This document shows, in pieces, positions 25,043-37,144 of a stretch of DNA of 64,000 nt (positions are counted from its first letter, which is position 1; each line of letters starts with the position of its first letter). The stretch is taken from contig JADNRZ010000003.1 in NCBI GenBank assembly GCA_015501605.1, positions 248,001 through 312,000 of the forward strand, written 5' to 3'. Made by a program: the position numbers and the translations under genes. This DNA is from Panaeolus papilionaceus (taxonomy: Eukaryota > Basidiomycota > Agaricomycetes > Agaricales). Below the pieces are notes generated by a model. It saw only the letters and a program-made list of their open reading frames with translations, searched no databases and had not been told where the DNA came from.

Positions 25043-26339
25043 CTGGTTTTTTGGTTGAGCACCTCGCCCTGTGAGGCTGGTTATAAGCCCATGGCAGTGG
25101 CATCTATTGGCAGTAACGATATGTGAGGGTCATATCCTACAGTTGATTCCCGCATTTCCTTGCCGCAAAATTCCAAGCTTTACTCGAATCGACAGTTGAA
25201 CATCAATTAACCCAGATCTCGATTCGTCGGCCCTGCTTGGTTTATTCATCATTGCAACATGAAGTCACGGTGTTCAGGATCTGACGGAAGAATCTCTAGG
25301 ATTGGTTAAAAACTCGATTTGGAGAGGGTTTCAAACCGTTTATCCCATTTATCTCCGCAGGAGATTACCTATCCTCCCTTCGACACAGTGCTAACCTGTG
25401 GTTCCACGTGAACAGTCTCGAGGAAATCACATTTCTACGTGGAGCAGGGACACCCATAAACCTACCTAGATACTTGACCTAGTTTAGCCATTCAAAAAGA
25501 GGAATAGACCAGATTGAAGGCGTTCATCGGGAGACTTGGCAGTTATATGAGGCAATCTGCGATGCAAAGCAGCACGCGTCAAAAAGTGACGTGTAAGGCG
25601 GCGAGGTGCCAGTGGCGCGTGTGGCTCGCGTTGGTCGAGTTGCCCTTTTGCGTGTTTTCCTCAATGAATAGCAACGGGAGTCGGCAACATGTTGAGCGCC
25701 CTTGACTGGGAGGCGAATGTGCATTTTCGGCTCTATGTATCAATGGAGTAAGGCTTCGTCAGTAATTACCGTCCAGAAGTTTTTATGAGGTCGCCACGGA
25801 CCTGAACCCCGGCGCAGGTTGTAACAAAACATAAGACAAGAAGCAACCAGCAGCCACTGGTAGACGCCGAGAGCTCTGATTGGAATATCTTGATGAAAGA
25901 AAGAAAGAACTTGGTTCTAAATTTTGAAGACGCCGCCGACCCAACCATATTGGATAAAAAAACGGAGTGTACATGGAAAAAGATTGAGAGCTCGTATTCA
26001 TTCATTTCCGATATTCGGCTAGGAGTACAATTTGGGGTCTGGCCAGACAGTGGTCACAAAGAAAAACAGACTTCCATTGGGTTCACGGACAAAAGTCCTT
26101 GATCGCCGTGTAAACGGAAGCAAAAACGACTGATCGGTGGGCAAGAGGCGTAGTCGTTTTCTCCAGGTCAGTGTGAAGGGTTCATAAGAAGTAACATAAT
26201 CTCATGTGGCACGACTTGTAGATGGTGTTCATGTTCGGGTAGGTTGTCACGTCATCAAAATAAGATATCGTTGTGCAGTGGTAAGTAATACAAACATAAG
26301 ACCTTTCCGCTTTCCGAGAAAAAGGGGGGTATGACCCGT
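25043..26339. other. Intergenic, about 1.3 kb
   Basis: Lies between the 5' end of F-box copy 1 and the 3' end of EF-1beta, both on the minus strand. No exon chain found; frames of 60-80 codons overlap on both strands. Expected to hold the F-box promoter and the EF-1beta 3' UTR. Confidence 0.5.
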
Positions 26340-27205
26340 TTAGAGTTCTATCGAAAGATGAGATATTTCATAGTTAAGTCATAGAACAAAGAGCTTACTT
26401 TGCATGGCAGCAATATCGGTACTCTGGACCCAATCGTCGAACTCCTGGATCTTCTCCTGCAATTCGTCGGTGGACACCTTCTCGTCCTCTGTGCGTAAAA
26501 TAAGCTTGAGTTGTACATGAATCAGTTACAATTATATACATACCGACGACGAGGGTAATCTGAAGCTTCTTGATTCCGTAACCGATGGCGACGAGCTTGC
26601 TTCCACCCCAGACGAGACCGTCTTGTTCGACAGAACGAACGGCCTTCTCGAGAGCCTCCATATCGGTCTCATCATCCCAGGGCTTAACATCCATGGTAAC
26701 GATAGACTAATGAACAGAAGATTATATTACAAGATCATCCAGTTGAAGTAGTTTGCATACCTTGGCTACGGTCTTGGGCTTGCCAGCCTTCTTTGCGTTG
26801 TAAGCAGCAACACGTTCGGCCTTGATCCTCTCAGCTTCGGCATCATCTTCCTCATCAGATCCGAAAAGATCGACTTCATCCTCGTCCTCAGCAGCAGGAG
26901 CAGCAGCTCCAGCGGCACCCAAGAAGGCCTCGCCAGCGGTGCTGGATCCGGAGAGAGAATCGAATTCAGCGGCGTAGGACTTGATGTGCTTGTACCACCT
27001 GGCTACGTTGGGATTGGCAGCAGCATCAGGAGCAGCAGAGATGGCCTTGAAGACCACGACATCGGCTTGGGATGGGGTATATCTAATCAATGAAAAAATG
27101 AGATCAACACAAGATAAGATGAAATAAAAAAAGGGTCGATACATACCCCTCAACGTAGGAACGGGTGGCGAGGTGGGCTTCAAGAGTAGTGAGGTTGGCA
27201 GACAT
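26340..27205 (-). CDS. Translation elongation factor 1-beta
   Basis: Five exons (27205-27147, 27082-26761, 26706-26544, 26488-26399, 26347-26340) give 213 residues. EF-1beta is the nucleotide exchange factor that reloads eEF1A with GTP in the cytosol. Signs: an N-terminal helical GST-C-like part ([23 protein letters not shown]), an acidic hinge ([17 protein letters not shown]), a Lys-rich linker and the C-terminal exchange domain. That domain runs from [12 protein letters not shown] through [19 protein letters not shown] to [15 protein letters not shown], the usual end of the family. Length fits fungal orthologues. The last coding exon has only 8 nt and supplies the final Lys-Leu-stop; without it the protein would run into intron. 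The start is the ATG at 27205, where [20 protein letters not shown] begins. Confidence 0.95.
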
Positions 27206-30200
27206 TTTAGAAGATGGTGGTTGAAGGACAAGATGCGTTAAGAAAATTTTGTGGCAAGCCAGTCATGATCAGGAGGACGATCTCAACATCAGGGCCGGTT
27301 GGAGTTAATCTGATCATCGATCCACGTGCTTCATCCTTGTCAATGGACCTGGCCACTGCTTCCGAAAAGAAATAATCCGTCAAACTTTTAATTGTAGCCA
27401 CCTCCACATTTTTATCTATAAGAAAATATCGATCGAACTTGACCTCGACATTGTTAATTTTGACAGAGATAAATAACTCGATTGCTTTTGGGTCTTCAGC
27501 AAGTTTCTGACTTGATCAGGTCCTTAAGCCTCGTTTCTCGATAGGTCAAAACTCAGATCGATTTACATCCCGAATCTCCATCCAGAACGCAATAAAAACA
27601 ATAATCTCCGCGTTAGAGAACTTGTCTTCCACGTGTCTAAGGCGACATCTAACCAGTATTGTTTTTTTGAAATCAAGACCCTTGATTATATTTCCTTCCC
27701 CTTTCAGTGCACGCATCTTGGGATTCGCGACCTCGCATTTTTCTGGTCAAATTAAAGATATAGACTTTCCAACGTTGTTGAGAACTGACGTCATGGTAGC
27801 CTGACACTCAATGAACGTGGCATCGCAGGGCACGGCCGACTTGAACGGTAAGTGACCGGGTTAAGAGAGGTCGCACCTCAGAACGGGAGTTTGGCGCTGA
27901 TATGGACATTAATATCGTTCGAGGTTACTCGTCGTTCCTATGCTCATATCGAGCATGCTCCGAAACGGACACCGCGATTTAAACTTTTCATGCTCGAATG
28001 TGCAGCTTCATCGTCTGTTTCTGGCTCCGGCCGCATCATCATGTGTCATTTGTTTCAATATTCATAAGTCTGTTATGATCTGATAGACCATTCGAGTTTC
28101 GAGCAAACCTGAGGAGGGTTGGATAATCTCCATATAGCACCATGAATGTCCTTTCATCTTCTCTGAACCTACCTCGTTTATCAATCAACTAGAAGGTTCT
28201 AGATTAAAACACAAGAATGTTGGATCATGAACACGGAACGCGAAGAGCCATCTTTGGTCAACTCCGAATGCATCGAAGCGACTCGTGCGCAGCTTTAGCA
28301 TCTGAGCCCTTCCAAAATGTCCTCGATGATATCCCTTTCGGTATGTCACAAATAAGGAACCCGTCGGAGATCAAAACGAGGGTTGGCTCGTCGCTAGTCA
28401 CGATGGTATTGTCGACATCCTGCGCTGTAGTCGAGATGATGACAATATACAATTGACCAGTCGGTTCCCTTATCCAAAAGGTTCCATATCTGTGAACGGT
28501 TTAAATTCTCGACAATTGATGCTCCTACCATTGCTGTGCCAAGAAAGGGTGCGGAGGCGGTCTCGTACGTATTCCTCCCACTTCCACAGACGGATTTCAG
28601 TGAAAGGAACCTTTCAACTTCCTTATCAATAGGATAACGTGTTTCCACCCTTCAGTGCCTTAGCTGATCCCCGAAACCTAAGCACGGCGTTTGTCCAATA
28701 ATGGGTCGAGATGATTCAATCCCAGAAGGCGACCTTGACAGGGAATCCAAACGGTTCGAGTCTTGTATACCGGTATCTTGATCGCAACGGACGCGTCCTA
28801 AACCCCGGTTTCGACCTCGAAGACCCATTCGAGGTTGATCAACTCAGCGAAACTAGGAAAGGTAAGGTGCAGTGAGAATGTGGCTGCCATGTTTTGCCGA
28901 CGGCGTGTTCCGTGTGATAATTCAAACTCCGACTGAATTAAGTGTCTTCCCTGCAAGTCGTTGACGCTGTCAGTGTTGAACGGAGTTGAAACGATCCCTC
29001 GTTCCTAATCCACGTTTCCTTTGCTCATCTTAATCTATCCTTGAAGTGTCTATCTATTATTTATAACCTTTTATCTTATGAACCCTTTCAAGCGCTGAAC
29101 GGAAATTTCAACGGCAACACTCAAGTTCCATCCTGAATTGAATGATCATCACTGACATTTGAAACAAGACAAGTGAATGGAAACCTCATCAAGGTTTTGA
29201 AGGCTTGCTGCCATATATTGGACCCTATTTTGTCTTGCTCATTTCGGGTAGTGTCTCCACTTCATAATACGGAGGTTTGTCGTTTATGTTCAACAGCTCT
29301 TTCCCAAAGTTGACGCAGTTTTCCGGTTCAATTCCTGATAGCTTGAGACGCTCCTTGGGTTCATTTTCGTGCCCACAACCATGGGTCTCTGAGTTGCGAC
29401 CAATTTGTCATGAAATGGCGGTAGCTCGCACCGGACTCAATATATTTTTATCACTTTACCGTGAGGCAAAGAATATTTCTTCTTCGTTGCACATCCCCGA
29501 GATTCTAACGAGATCATTTTTACAGGCACTGCAGAGGCAGGTCAACTTAGCATTTGCATTCCCAGTAGATCTGATTGAATCAGACTGAGCAGTTGCATCG
29601 CGATTCAAGACGGCCACTTGTATTTCACGACACGCTCTTCTTTACAGAAAAAACTCTTGCCTGAAATGTCAAGAACCAGCAGCATTCGTACTTTGTGAAA
29701 AGACGCGTTCGACTTTGGTTATCATAGCGTTCTATTCAATCCAACAACCAAGATTTAGCCAATTATATAGGCAAGATATCATTTCTCACACTTACATTTT
29801 GCCCTTCACCTTCCTCGTGTTGTTGATGGATCGCAATCGGCGTGATCATGTCCCATCGCACTTTTTTACACATTGGACAATGCCTGCCTTGCCCCCATTT
29901 CCACTATTCATTTGTCAACCGTCAATGACCGTGACCCCTTGCGATCATCTCGACCCGTCTGTTGGGAAGAAGGCGATCAAAGAAATAGGGACGTCACCAG
30001 AAGTAGACGAAGCGTTCCCACTGATTGGCTCTCGCGTTTATCCCCAATCTGGATCATCGACCTGGGCATCAATATGGCCGTTGATGTCTACTTACCTCGC
30101 CGTCTACAGAGACGGGGCACCGGAGCAACGCTTAACATTTTTGAAATTCCTTTGACGGTGAGTAACCCTGCAGCAACCACTTCTTTTTCGTGATAGATAC

Positions 30201-30331
30201 GTGGGAATAGACCTCATAAATGAAAACCATTAGATCGTACTGGAAGCTAATCCAAGGATACTACCGTTCATGATTTTGTTAAATACAGGCTATAACCTCC
30301 CCCTCATGTATTACCTTCTTCCTCTCTAATC
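27206..30331. other. Intergenic, about 3.1 kb
   Basis: Divergent spacer between EF-1beta (-) and F-box copy 2 (+), so it should hold both promoters. A TATA-like TATAGATAAA (minus strand, about 27410-27420) lies some 210 bases upstream of the EF-1beta start. Frames of 103-146 codons (29277-29588, 29715-30155) show no domain. One exon-like frame at 28711-28862 is described among the findings. No repeats recognised. Confidence 0.4.
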
Positions 30332-32504
30332 ATGGTTATATCTCTCATCGATATTCCTCAGGAGCTTCTGCAAAAGATTGTCCTCTCTGCCACCTTATCC
30401 ACCTTGCTCGGCCCACCGAAAGATCTCAGAAGTCTTATGATGACATGTCGCGCATTCAGGGATCTACTCTCTCCTCATAATTCAAGTGAAATCTACAACC
30501 TCATTTTCGCGTATAAATTCGATGCTTTGGCGCCCGTATATCGTCTCGGGCAGACCACAGTTAGGGAGAACTCTGCTCTTGAAATGCGCCGAAGGTTTTC
30601 TGCTCTGCAAACGTTCAAAGCCAAGGGTCGCATATTGGACGATTCTTCGCTGACCGAAGCGTTCTGGGTCGCCTATCTTATGGTCGAAGATTCCGATGCG
30701 AGCCAGAAAAACGTGAAACAGCTTCTTCACGCTGGTCTTCCTGGTTTTCTTGACGTCTACCTTCGAGACCATCTCCACGAAGGTGCCGAAGCCAACGATG
30801 GATGGCCTATGATGTCGGTAAAAAGTTCACTCGCCATTGCACTTTCATGGGCATTAACGTCACAATGTGAGTGTGTACCTAGCCTCGTTCCAGTACTATC
30901 CCTAATGATTCTATCGTGACACCTGCCTTAGGCTCGGTCAATCGTGAGGATCCCGTGAAGCGTGTGGAAATGGTCTCCCTTCTTGCTCCAATTGTCTTGA
31001 CTGCATGTCGTGTACGTTCCTTTCAATCTATCATGTCCATCGTCGTACTAGGCTAAACCAGGGTATGTTTCTATTTTTTCTCCGTCGCTGGCGAACAGTA
31101 CCCCCTATTCCAAGTTTGTGAAGATTCATTTAGCTTCGCACCACAGACGACATCCGAGGCAATACCATGGACTCCGTTTTATGAACGCTTCCCCCGGTCT
31201 ACATTTCCTCCCCAAGACATCGACTATTTTGGTGCCATTACACGGAAGGTCCATGTCCCCTCTGGCCCACTTTTCGCTATCCTTTTGTACTGCACGCGGA
31301 TTGAGAGTACTTACAAGTTGTTCATCCCACCTCATCTCCGACACCGTACCCGCGAATGGTTAGCTCTTTCTGGGTCTGCTGGACCGTGTATTGAAGACAT
31401 GGAGGATTATTTTACCCATTGCCGAACAAGCTTTGCAGACTACCCTGCCATCGACGTTGGGATCCAGTCGTCTGGGATCGAACTTTCCTCCGACTCCATC
31501 CTATGTCAACCATCATGTTATAAGCTTGGCACTTTGAGCGGCCAATGGCAAGGATCCGACATGGTACGCTTCTTTTTGTCATTTCAGCGGTCAAAATGAG
31601 TTACTAAGAGTGCGCGTTAGACCCCGTTGAGCGACAAGTATCAAGAGTGGGTCTCGAGCGGCACCGTGCCAAAGTCATTTGACGGACCGATGAGAAGACC
31701 GCAGTTTCTCCGGTTTTCTGAGCATTATTGCTGCAATATAGACTCGGTGGTGCCTCAAGATCGAGTGGAAAATGGAGTGGTCAACGCCTGGCTACCACAA
31801 GACTTGCAAGCAGTCGAAGAAAAGGTACGACTCACCATCATGTTCCGGTTATGTGTGCTCAACTTGTCTTAATAGGACGGCATTCATTTCTCGGATGGCA
31901 AAGGGACTTTCCGGAAGTTTTACAAGACATTCCGCCGGGGTCAGACTTGTGTAAAACCTGAACAGGTGGTCGATGTTATCATTACGGGCAAGGTAAGTCT
32001 GTCAAAGATTTAATTTCCCTTCATAGGTCTCGTGGCCTGGCCGTTTCGACTTTTAAGATCATTTTTCTAACTGAACCACATATATCTTTCCCCCACAGTC
32101 GGACGATCAGTTTGCTGCCGCGTGGGACGCAAGCAATGTCAAGGTTCTGGGACGTGTTCGTATGAGCGATGGACTTGTGGTGTTTGCAAAGTCTACAATG
32201 GTAAGCTAACCTGCCCCACCTCGTTTCCTGTCGTCATCTGACGGTGTTTTTCCAAGGACGATGAAAGTTACGAGACGCGACAGTTATTCCGAGGCTATGG
32301 TGAGAGTGCTTTATCCTGATTTGAGAGAGACAGCTGACAGTTTTTTCTCTCCCCTTCATATTTTCCGGTTCAGTCACATCATCGCGAAATCTGGTTGGAC
32401 GATTGAAGGGCTCGTGGAATACCAGCAAATCCTCAAGTTATGAAGGGTTGTTCACTTTGAGCAGAAACCACACCTCTTCGCGTGAATCCAAGGACATATT
32501 CTGA
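30332..32504 (+). CDS. F-box family protein, cluster copy 2
   Basis: Eight exons read in phase to 558 residues: 30332-30866, 30932-31011, 31099-31563, 31621-31824, 31876-31992, 32099-32200, 32257-32299, 32374-32504. The N-terminal IDIPQELLQKIVLSATLS...LLGPPKDL and the following LMMTCRAFRDLLSP form the F-box. Next come IYNLIFAYKFDALAPVYRLG (copy 3: LYARIFAYKFDTSAPLSRLG) and a helical region. The C-terminal half carries YKLGTLSGQWQGSDM, VDVIITGK, AAWDASNVKVLGRVRMSDGL and RQLFRGY, the same order as copies 1 and 3. The last exon ends SYEGLFTLSRN plus a short basic tail. It is probably an SCF substrate adaptor; target unknown. Intron lengths are about 50-107 nt. It lies 242 bases upstream of copy 3 in the same direction, which points to tandem duplication. 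Confidence 0.8.
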
Positions 32505-32746
32505 ATTGCACGTATCTCTTGAACAATTTTTGAACATTTTTGTAAAATATCATTTCTTGGAACATTCGTTATATAGAGAATAGAGTAAAATTATCTAAAT
32601 TGTATTTTAAAGCGCGGGAACGAATGGAGCGAAATAGCCGGTGACGAATTGAAAGCCGATGATGTGTAGCTAAGACCACTTGGAATGGAAAGGAGATTGT
32701 CAGACTCGTTCTCAAACCACGACGACCACTTTATAATCAGACTGAT

Positions 32747-34695
32747 ATGAGTGGATTACTGACACTGGACACGGTACCGCCAGAAGTACTGGAACACATT
32801 GCTTATTTTACGGCGACGACCTCCTTTCTCGGTCCGCCAGCAACCTTGGTACCGCTTCTAAAAGCCAACAAACGCATAAACGCAACTTTATCCATTACGC
32901 ATAACCATCACCTATACGCACGGATATTTGCTTATAAGTTTGATACGTCGGCTCCTCTCTCACGTTTGGGTTCCGATGTATTGACTTCATGGGCGCTTGC
33001 GGACGAGTTGCGGCGGAGGTTTCTTGTGCTCAATCGACTCCGGATGCGTTTGGACTCCACTACACATGCTCGACATTCGGACCAAGATGACGATAAAATG
33101 CCCCTTCATGACGTTCTCTTCACCGCTTACCTCCTTGTGCTTGAGAATGAAGGCAAAAACCGAGAGCAGTTGGCGGAGTATGGAAACATCAAAGATTGGA
33201 TTCAAGAGTTTTGGTTCAATCCTCATGGTTCATCGCTGGCCGTATACAATATCCGTACAGGAAAATGGCCGCTCAATCATCCAGAAAATGCCCTGGGCAT
33301 GTGGCTTTTCTGGTTTTTTCTCAACATAAGTACGTCTCGGTCGCAAAGGACCTCGATGATTCTCACTCGATGATTGATCCTTTTGTTCATTTAGAAGATA
33401 TTCCGTCGCCTAATCCTGATGCACCAGATTCTCCTGCCAATATATTAAAGGTCCTTGCACTCGGTGCTCACATGGTCAGTTTGATTAATGACAGTCATCC
33501 TGCATGCTTATTTGACTTGTTTTTGACAGTACAATCTTACCTGCCCCACATGGCTGGAATTCGATCCTAAATCGTCCTCTCGATCTCTGGGAGAGCCTTC
33601 GGCTTTGTACGCGAAGAAATTGCAAATAACACCACCTCCCCTTGCTACGGCCGCCATTCTTTCATACACTGCCTTTATGAACAGGAGGAAGAACGCAGTC
33701 CCTCTTCTGCCGTCAGACGCGCCACCTTCTCGGCAGCATTTTGAGGAATGGGAGTCAGAATGGGGCCGCTGTTTTATCAAATCTAAGAGGAACGTCACGG
33801 AGTGCTTCAGACCTGGAAGGTGAGTAAATTCGTTGATTTCATATCTCCTGCTCATCCTCCTCGTCTCTGCGATATCAGTATTGAAGGGGTGTGGGAAGGG
33901 TTCTTTATAGTAGGCTTCGTGTGCATTCCCCCTTCGTAATTGTGCTTCTAACTTGATATCTTCCTAGTACACGGAGTTTACTGCATATGCCGCCTTGCTT
34001 GGCGGTGCAGGCCCTAGCGTCCTTCACAAGAGTATTTTGGGGCAACATCCTCAGACTTGGAAGCTCCGTGAACACCATCTCCTCTCTGTCGATCCCTCTG
34101 GCTCTGATTCGGGGATTGACATCGATGACGATGATGTCACTCCCCTTACTGCCGGGGATCCGTTACGATCTTACTTCCCCATAGGTACAACTATACGGGA
34201 AAACCGGGAAGGTCTCATTGTACAAGAGGCAGGAAGCAACAAAATGATACGTTATAGAAGAGTATCTGTTCTCGACAAAGGAAAGCTGGATGCATGTCGT
34301 GTTTTGGATGTGATCATTACAGGAGAGGTAAGATTAAAATCTGCGTCTGTTTTCCAGCAATAATTGAATGTTCCCAAACTGATCTCCGTGATAGGGACAT
34401 TCAGCATGGGGTCAATTCAATCTCGTTGGAAGGGTCCGACCCTGCGACGGATTTGTTAGCCTTTGCAAGGATTATGTGCGTCTTTTCATTTGCAATTGTG
34501 GTTTTTGCCGGCTGCCAAGAATTAATGTGGTTGTTTTTCTCCAACAAGGTTGATGGTGATAGAGGAAAGTGGCTATACCGCGGATATCTTGTTGGAAATT
34601 CTAATGGGAACTTTGCTGGTCGCTGGAGGGACACGCTGAGTCCAGCCCCAGTGTCCGGCTATGAGGGTTGCTTCGTAATGAGTGGAAGGCGATAA
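32747..34695 (+). CDS. F-box family protein, cluster copy 3
   Basis: Seven exons in phase give 523 residues: 32747-33329, 33395-33474, 33530-33819, 33879-33909, 33968-34327, 34395-34475, 34549-34695. N-terminal F-box: LDTVPPEVLEHIAYFTATTSFLGPPATL. Shared family landmarks are LYARIFAYKFDTSAPLSRLG, SIEGVWEGFF (equivalent of LSGQWQGSDM), CRVLDVIITGE, GHSAWGQFNLVGRVRPCDGF, GDRGKWLYRGYLVGN, GRWRDTLSP and a final GYEGCFVMSGRR. It is shorter than copies 1 and 2. The donor of exon 2 is GTCAGT and of exon 6 GTGCGT, both acceptable but weak; phase supports them. Like its relatives it is expected to bridge Skp1 and an unknown target. The gene lies head-to-tail behind copy 2, and the glycine/tryptophan-rich C-terminal repeats are its best-conserved part. 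Confidence 0.8.
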
Positions 34696-35145
34696 CTGAA
34701 CACTCCATTGCTTTGGGGCCCATTACCGTTTCCCCCTTTCATTTCTCACTCATTATCGCAACGGTAATGAATTCTACTCACATTGCTCCCATGCTTTCGT
34801 TCGAAGTTGTAATTATTTAACATTACTATACTAATTTTTTCAGATCTGTTGTTGTGCTACAAAGATTATATAAAATAGAAAACTTGTCGTGTAAAAACAG
34901 TGTACTTGTATAATAGTCGCTCGTTTGCTTATTTATCTGTGACAATATCATAATATCAGCATTTGTCCCATGCAGGCTGATAAGGCCCTAATACATACAT
35001 TGCGGAAAGCTGTGCTCACCTGACGTCGCTCAACTATCTATTATGATGGAATTGGATACCATGGCGCTCATAGTGGTGGACATTCTCATACCTCTCTCCC
35101 AGCTTTACTATTACCCTGCTAGCATTCCCCTTCTACAGAGCATAA
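34696..35145. other. Intergenic, about 0.45 kb
   Basis: Spacer between two plus-strand genes. An AT-rich block with TATATAAAATAG at about 34867 lies some 280 bases upstream of the next ATG (35146) and may be part of its promoter. Nothing else recognised. Confidence 0.4.
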
Positions 35146-37144
35146 ATGGATACAACGGAAGCCATCGTCGCAAACGCTGATTATCACAGCAAACTGTTGG
35201 CAATCATTTCGGAACTTGAATATGTATGTACCAACTGCACGTCGCCAGCAGACAAGCTACGTCAGGGACCTTCAAGCACAGTTAGACGGCATTATCGCCA
35301 GGGTTGCTCAACTTACCGAGAAAACCAAGAAAGAACGCAAGGAACATGAAGCTTTGCGGGATGCAACCGCAAAGAGATTTGCTCACAAACTTGTCGGAAA
35401 GAAGGAGAAATACGAGGCTAAAGAAAGCAAAGAGGAAAGGTGGTGTATTCTGTCACACTTTCGAGGAATTGACAAATGTACTGAGCTTTACTAATTGTAT
35501 GTATGATTGGCATCCTCGATTAATTAAAAACTCAGGGAGTACGTGGAGGCCCTGGAGCGAGAAATGACGGAACGCGATAATCAGCAGGTCGTCCAACAGA
35601 TGCTGGAGGAAGCAACGCGTGTGGTGAGACTTAATTTGCCCAAAATATCTTTGGAGTCTACCTCTATCTAAAGTGCAGTCCACCTGGACGATAAATTGCT
35701 TTCCAGCTGGAAGACCTTAAGGACAAGGAGACCAAGTTTGAATCTGCCAAACTGGAGCTAGAGGCGCTATATGGACGTGTCTTCGATGGTCCTTCGGAAG
35801 GTGAGAAGTGTTGGATGCTGCGTGTCCTCCACGCACTTCCATATACTATTACCAGCGAGGTTCCGCACTAGGATGCTGACCAGTTTGCCCACTATTTATG
35901 CCCCTACTTTTTTATTTTCGGTCCCTTTATGTGTTCATTTGTTCTCCGCAACGCACAGCGTTCCCCGAAGACGATCGATTGGAGTATGAGATGCACGAAG
36001 CACAAAAGAGCCATGACGATGCGCAGGCCAAGCTTAACGCTGAAAGTAGAGCAGCAGAATTATTAGCCAGAGCAGCTAGGGCTATGGATGCGTGCCAGCA
36101 GTCCGTTCAAGAAGCATTAGGGTACTCACGATACGGTGCGTGATTCTGCCCTTCCCAACGGTCTTGCTCATCATTCAACACGTTAATATCCCTGAATTAG
36201 ACATGTGGGGAGGGGGGACGTATGTTCTTTTACAAAAACGGAGCCCATGACTTGGTTTAATCTTAAATTTTATCCCAGAATGGCTGATATGATGGAACGG
36301 AATGCGCTCCGGAGTGCACAAATGCACGCTTCCCAGGTCGAGGGATTGGTGGATCAAGCCATGAGACTGTCGCCCAACGTTAAGCCCGTTGGCCGGGTCA
36401 ATATCGCCCAAGGGTCAGTGATAACGTGCTTTAGAGTTGGAGATGTATCTCATGTGACTATTTTGTCATTTCAGGTCCATTGTCAGCGACATGTTTTTCG
36501 ACAATATATTCACGGACATCTCGTTTCACAGTAAGGGCCCTATTTCGATGGCCGGCTCAATTCTCAACCAGCTTCCTAAAAAAAATTCAGATAAAATCAA
36601 ACAATCTGCGGCTCAGGTACTGCTAGCCAATCAACGGGTACGCCGTTACTTTTTTTACCTGATGACCCTTGACACTATGAACTTATGAAATTACTGCTCA
36701 GTTGAAAGCAGAACGAGACGATGCACGGCGGAGAGTAGACTCGATTGGATCTCAGGTCCTTCAGGTGTCTAAGGTCCTGGATTCACGGCGAAAGGAGTTG
36801 CACCAATTCAGACGAGCCACGTTTGAAAGCTTTGTTGCTCAAAACCCTCCGCCCCCAAGCTATGATACCGTGATGACCCCAACCACGACTTCAAACCCGC
36901 CCCTTCCTGAGCCCCAACCGGTCAGGACACAATCACCTGTCAACATCCCTGCATATACATCTGGCGCCGCTGATGATCATTCTACTCCGATGGAAGGTGT
37001 TCAGAGTCATCACACCCCACAATGGGGAAGTAGTAAGAGGGATTCTTAATAATAAAACGATATGTGAAGTCCTGATCTTGATACACAGGAAACCCTTTCG
37101 CCGCCGCTATTGCTGAACAAACCCGCAAGTTGTCCGACGGTTAA
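35146..37144 (+). CDS. Coiled-coil protein of unknown function, 11 exons
   Basis: Eleven exons chain in phase to 422 residues: 35146-35223, 35252-35439, 35536-35623, 35707-35800, 35959-36135, 36201-36219, 36279-36413, 36475-36530, 36591-36637, 36702-37032, 37089-37144. The N-terminal half is a long charged coiled coil (LQAQLDGIIARVAQLTEKTK, then EALEREMTERDNQQVVQQML). A central conserved-looking part holds GRVFDGPSEAFPEDDRLEYE, MWGGGTMADMMERNAL and GRVNIAQGSIVSDMFFDNIF. A second coiled coil (RRRVDSIGSQVLQVSKVLD) is followed by a Pro-rich linker with PPPPSYD and a NPFAAAIAEQTRKL end. I recall similar uncharacterised proteins in other mushrooms, but no function is known. There is no signal peptide or membrane segment, so it is probably cytosolic and self-associating. 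The first intron would be only 28 nt, the weakest point of the model. Confidence 0.65.

Noticed and set aside
29715..30155. 146-codon plus-strand frame upstream of F-box copy 2
   Set aside because: No domain, overlaps a second frame of similar length (29873-30193), no splice partners.
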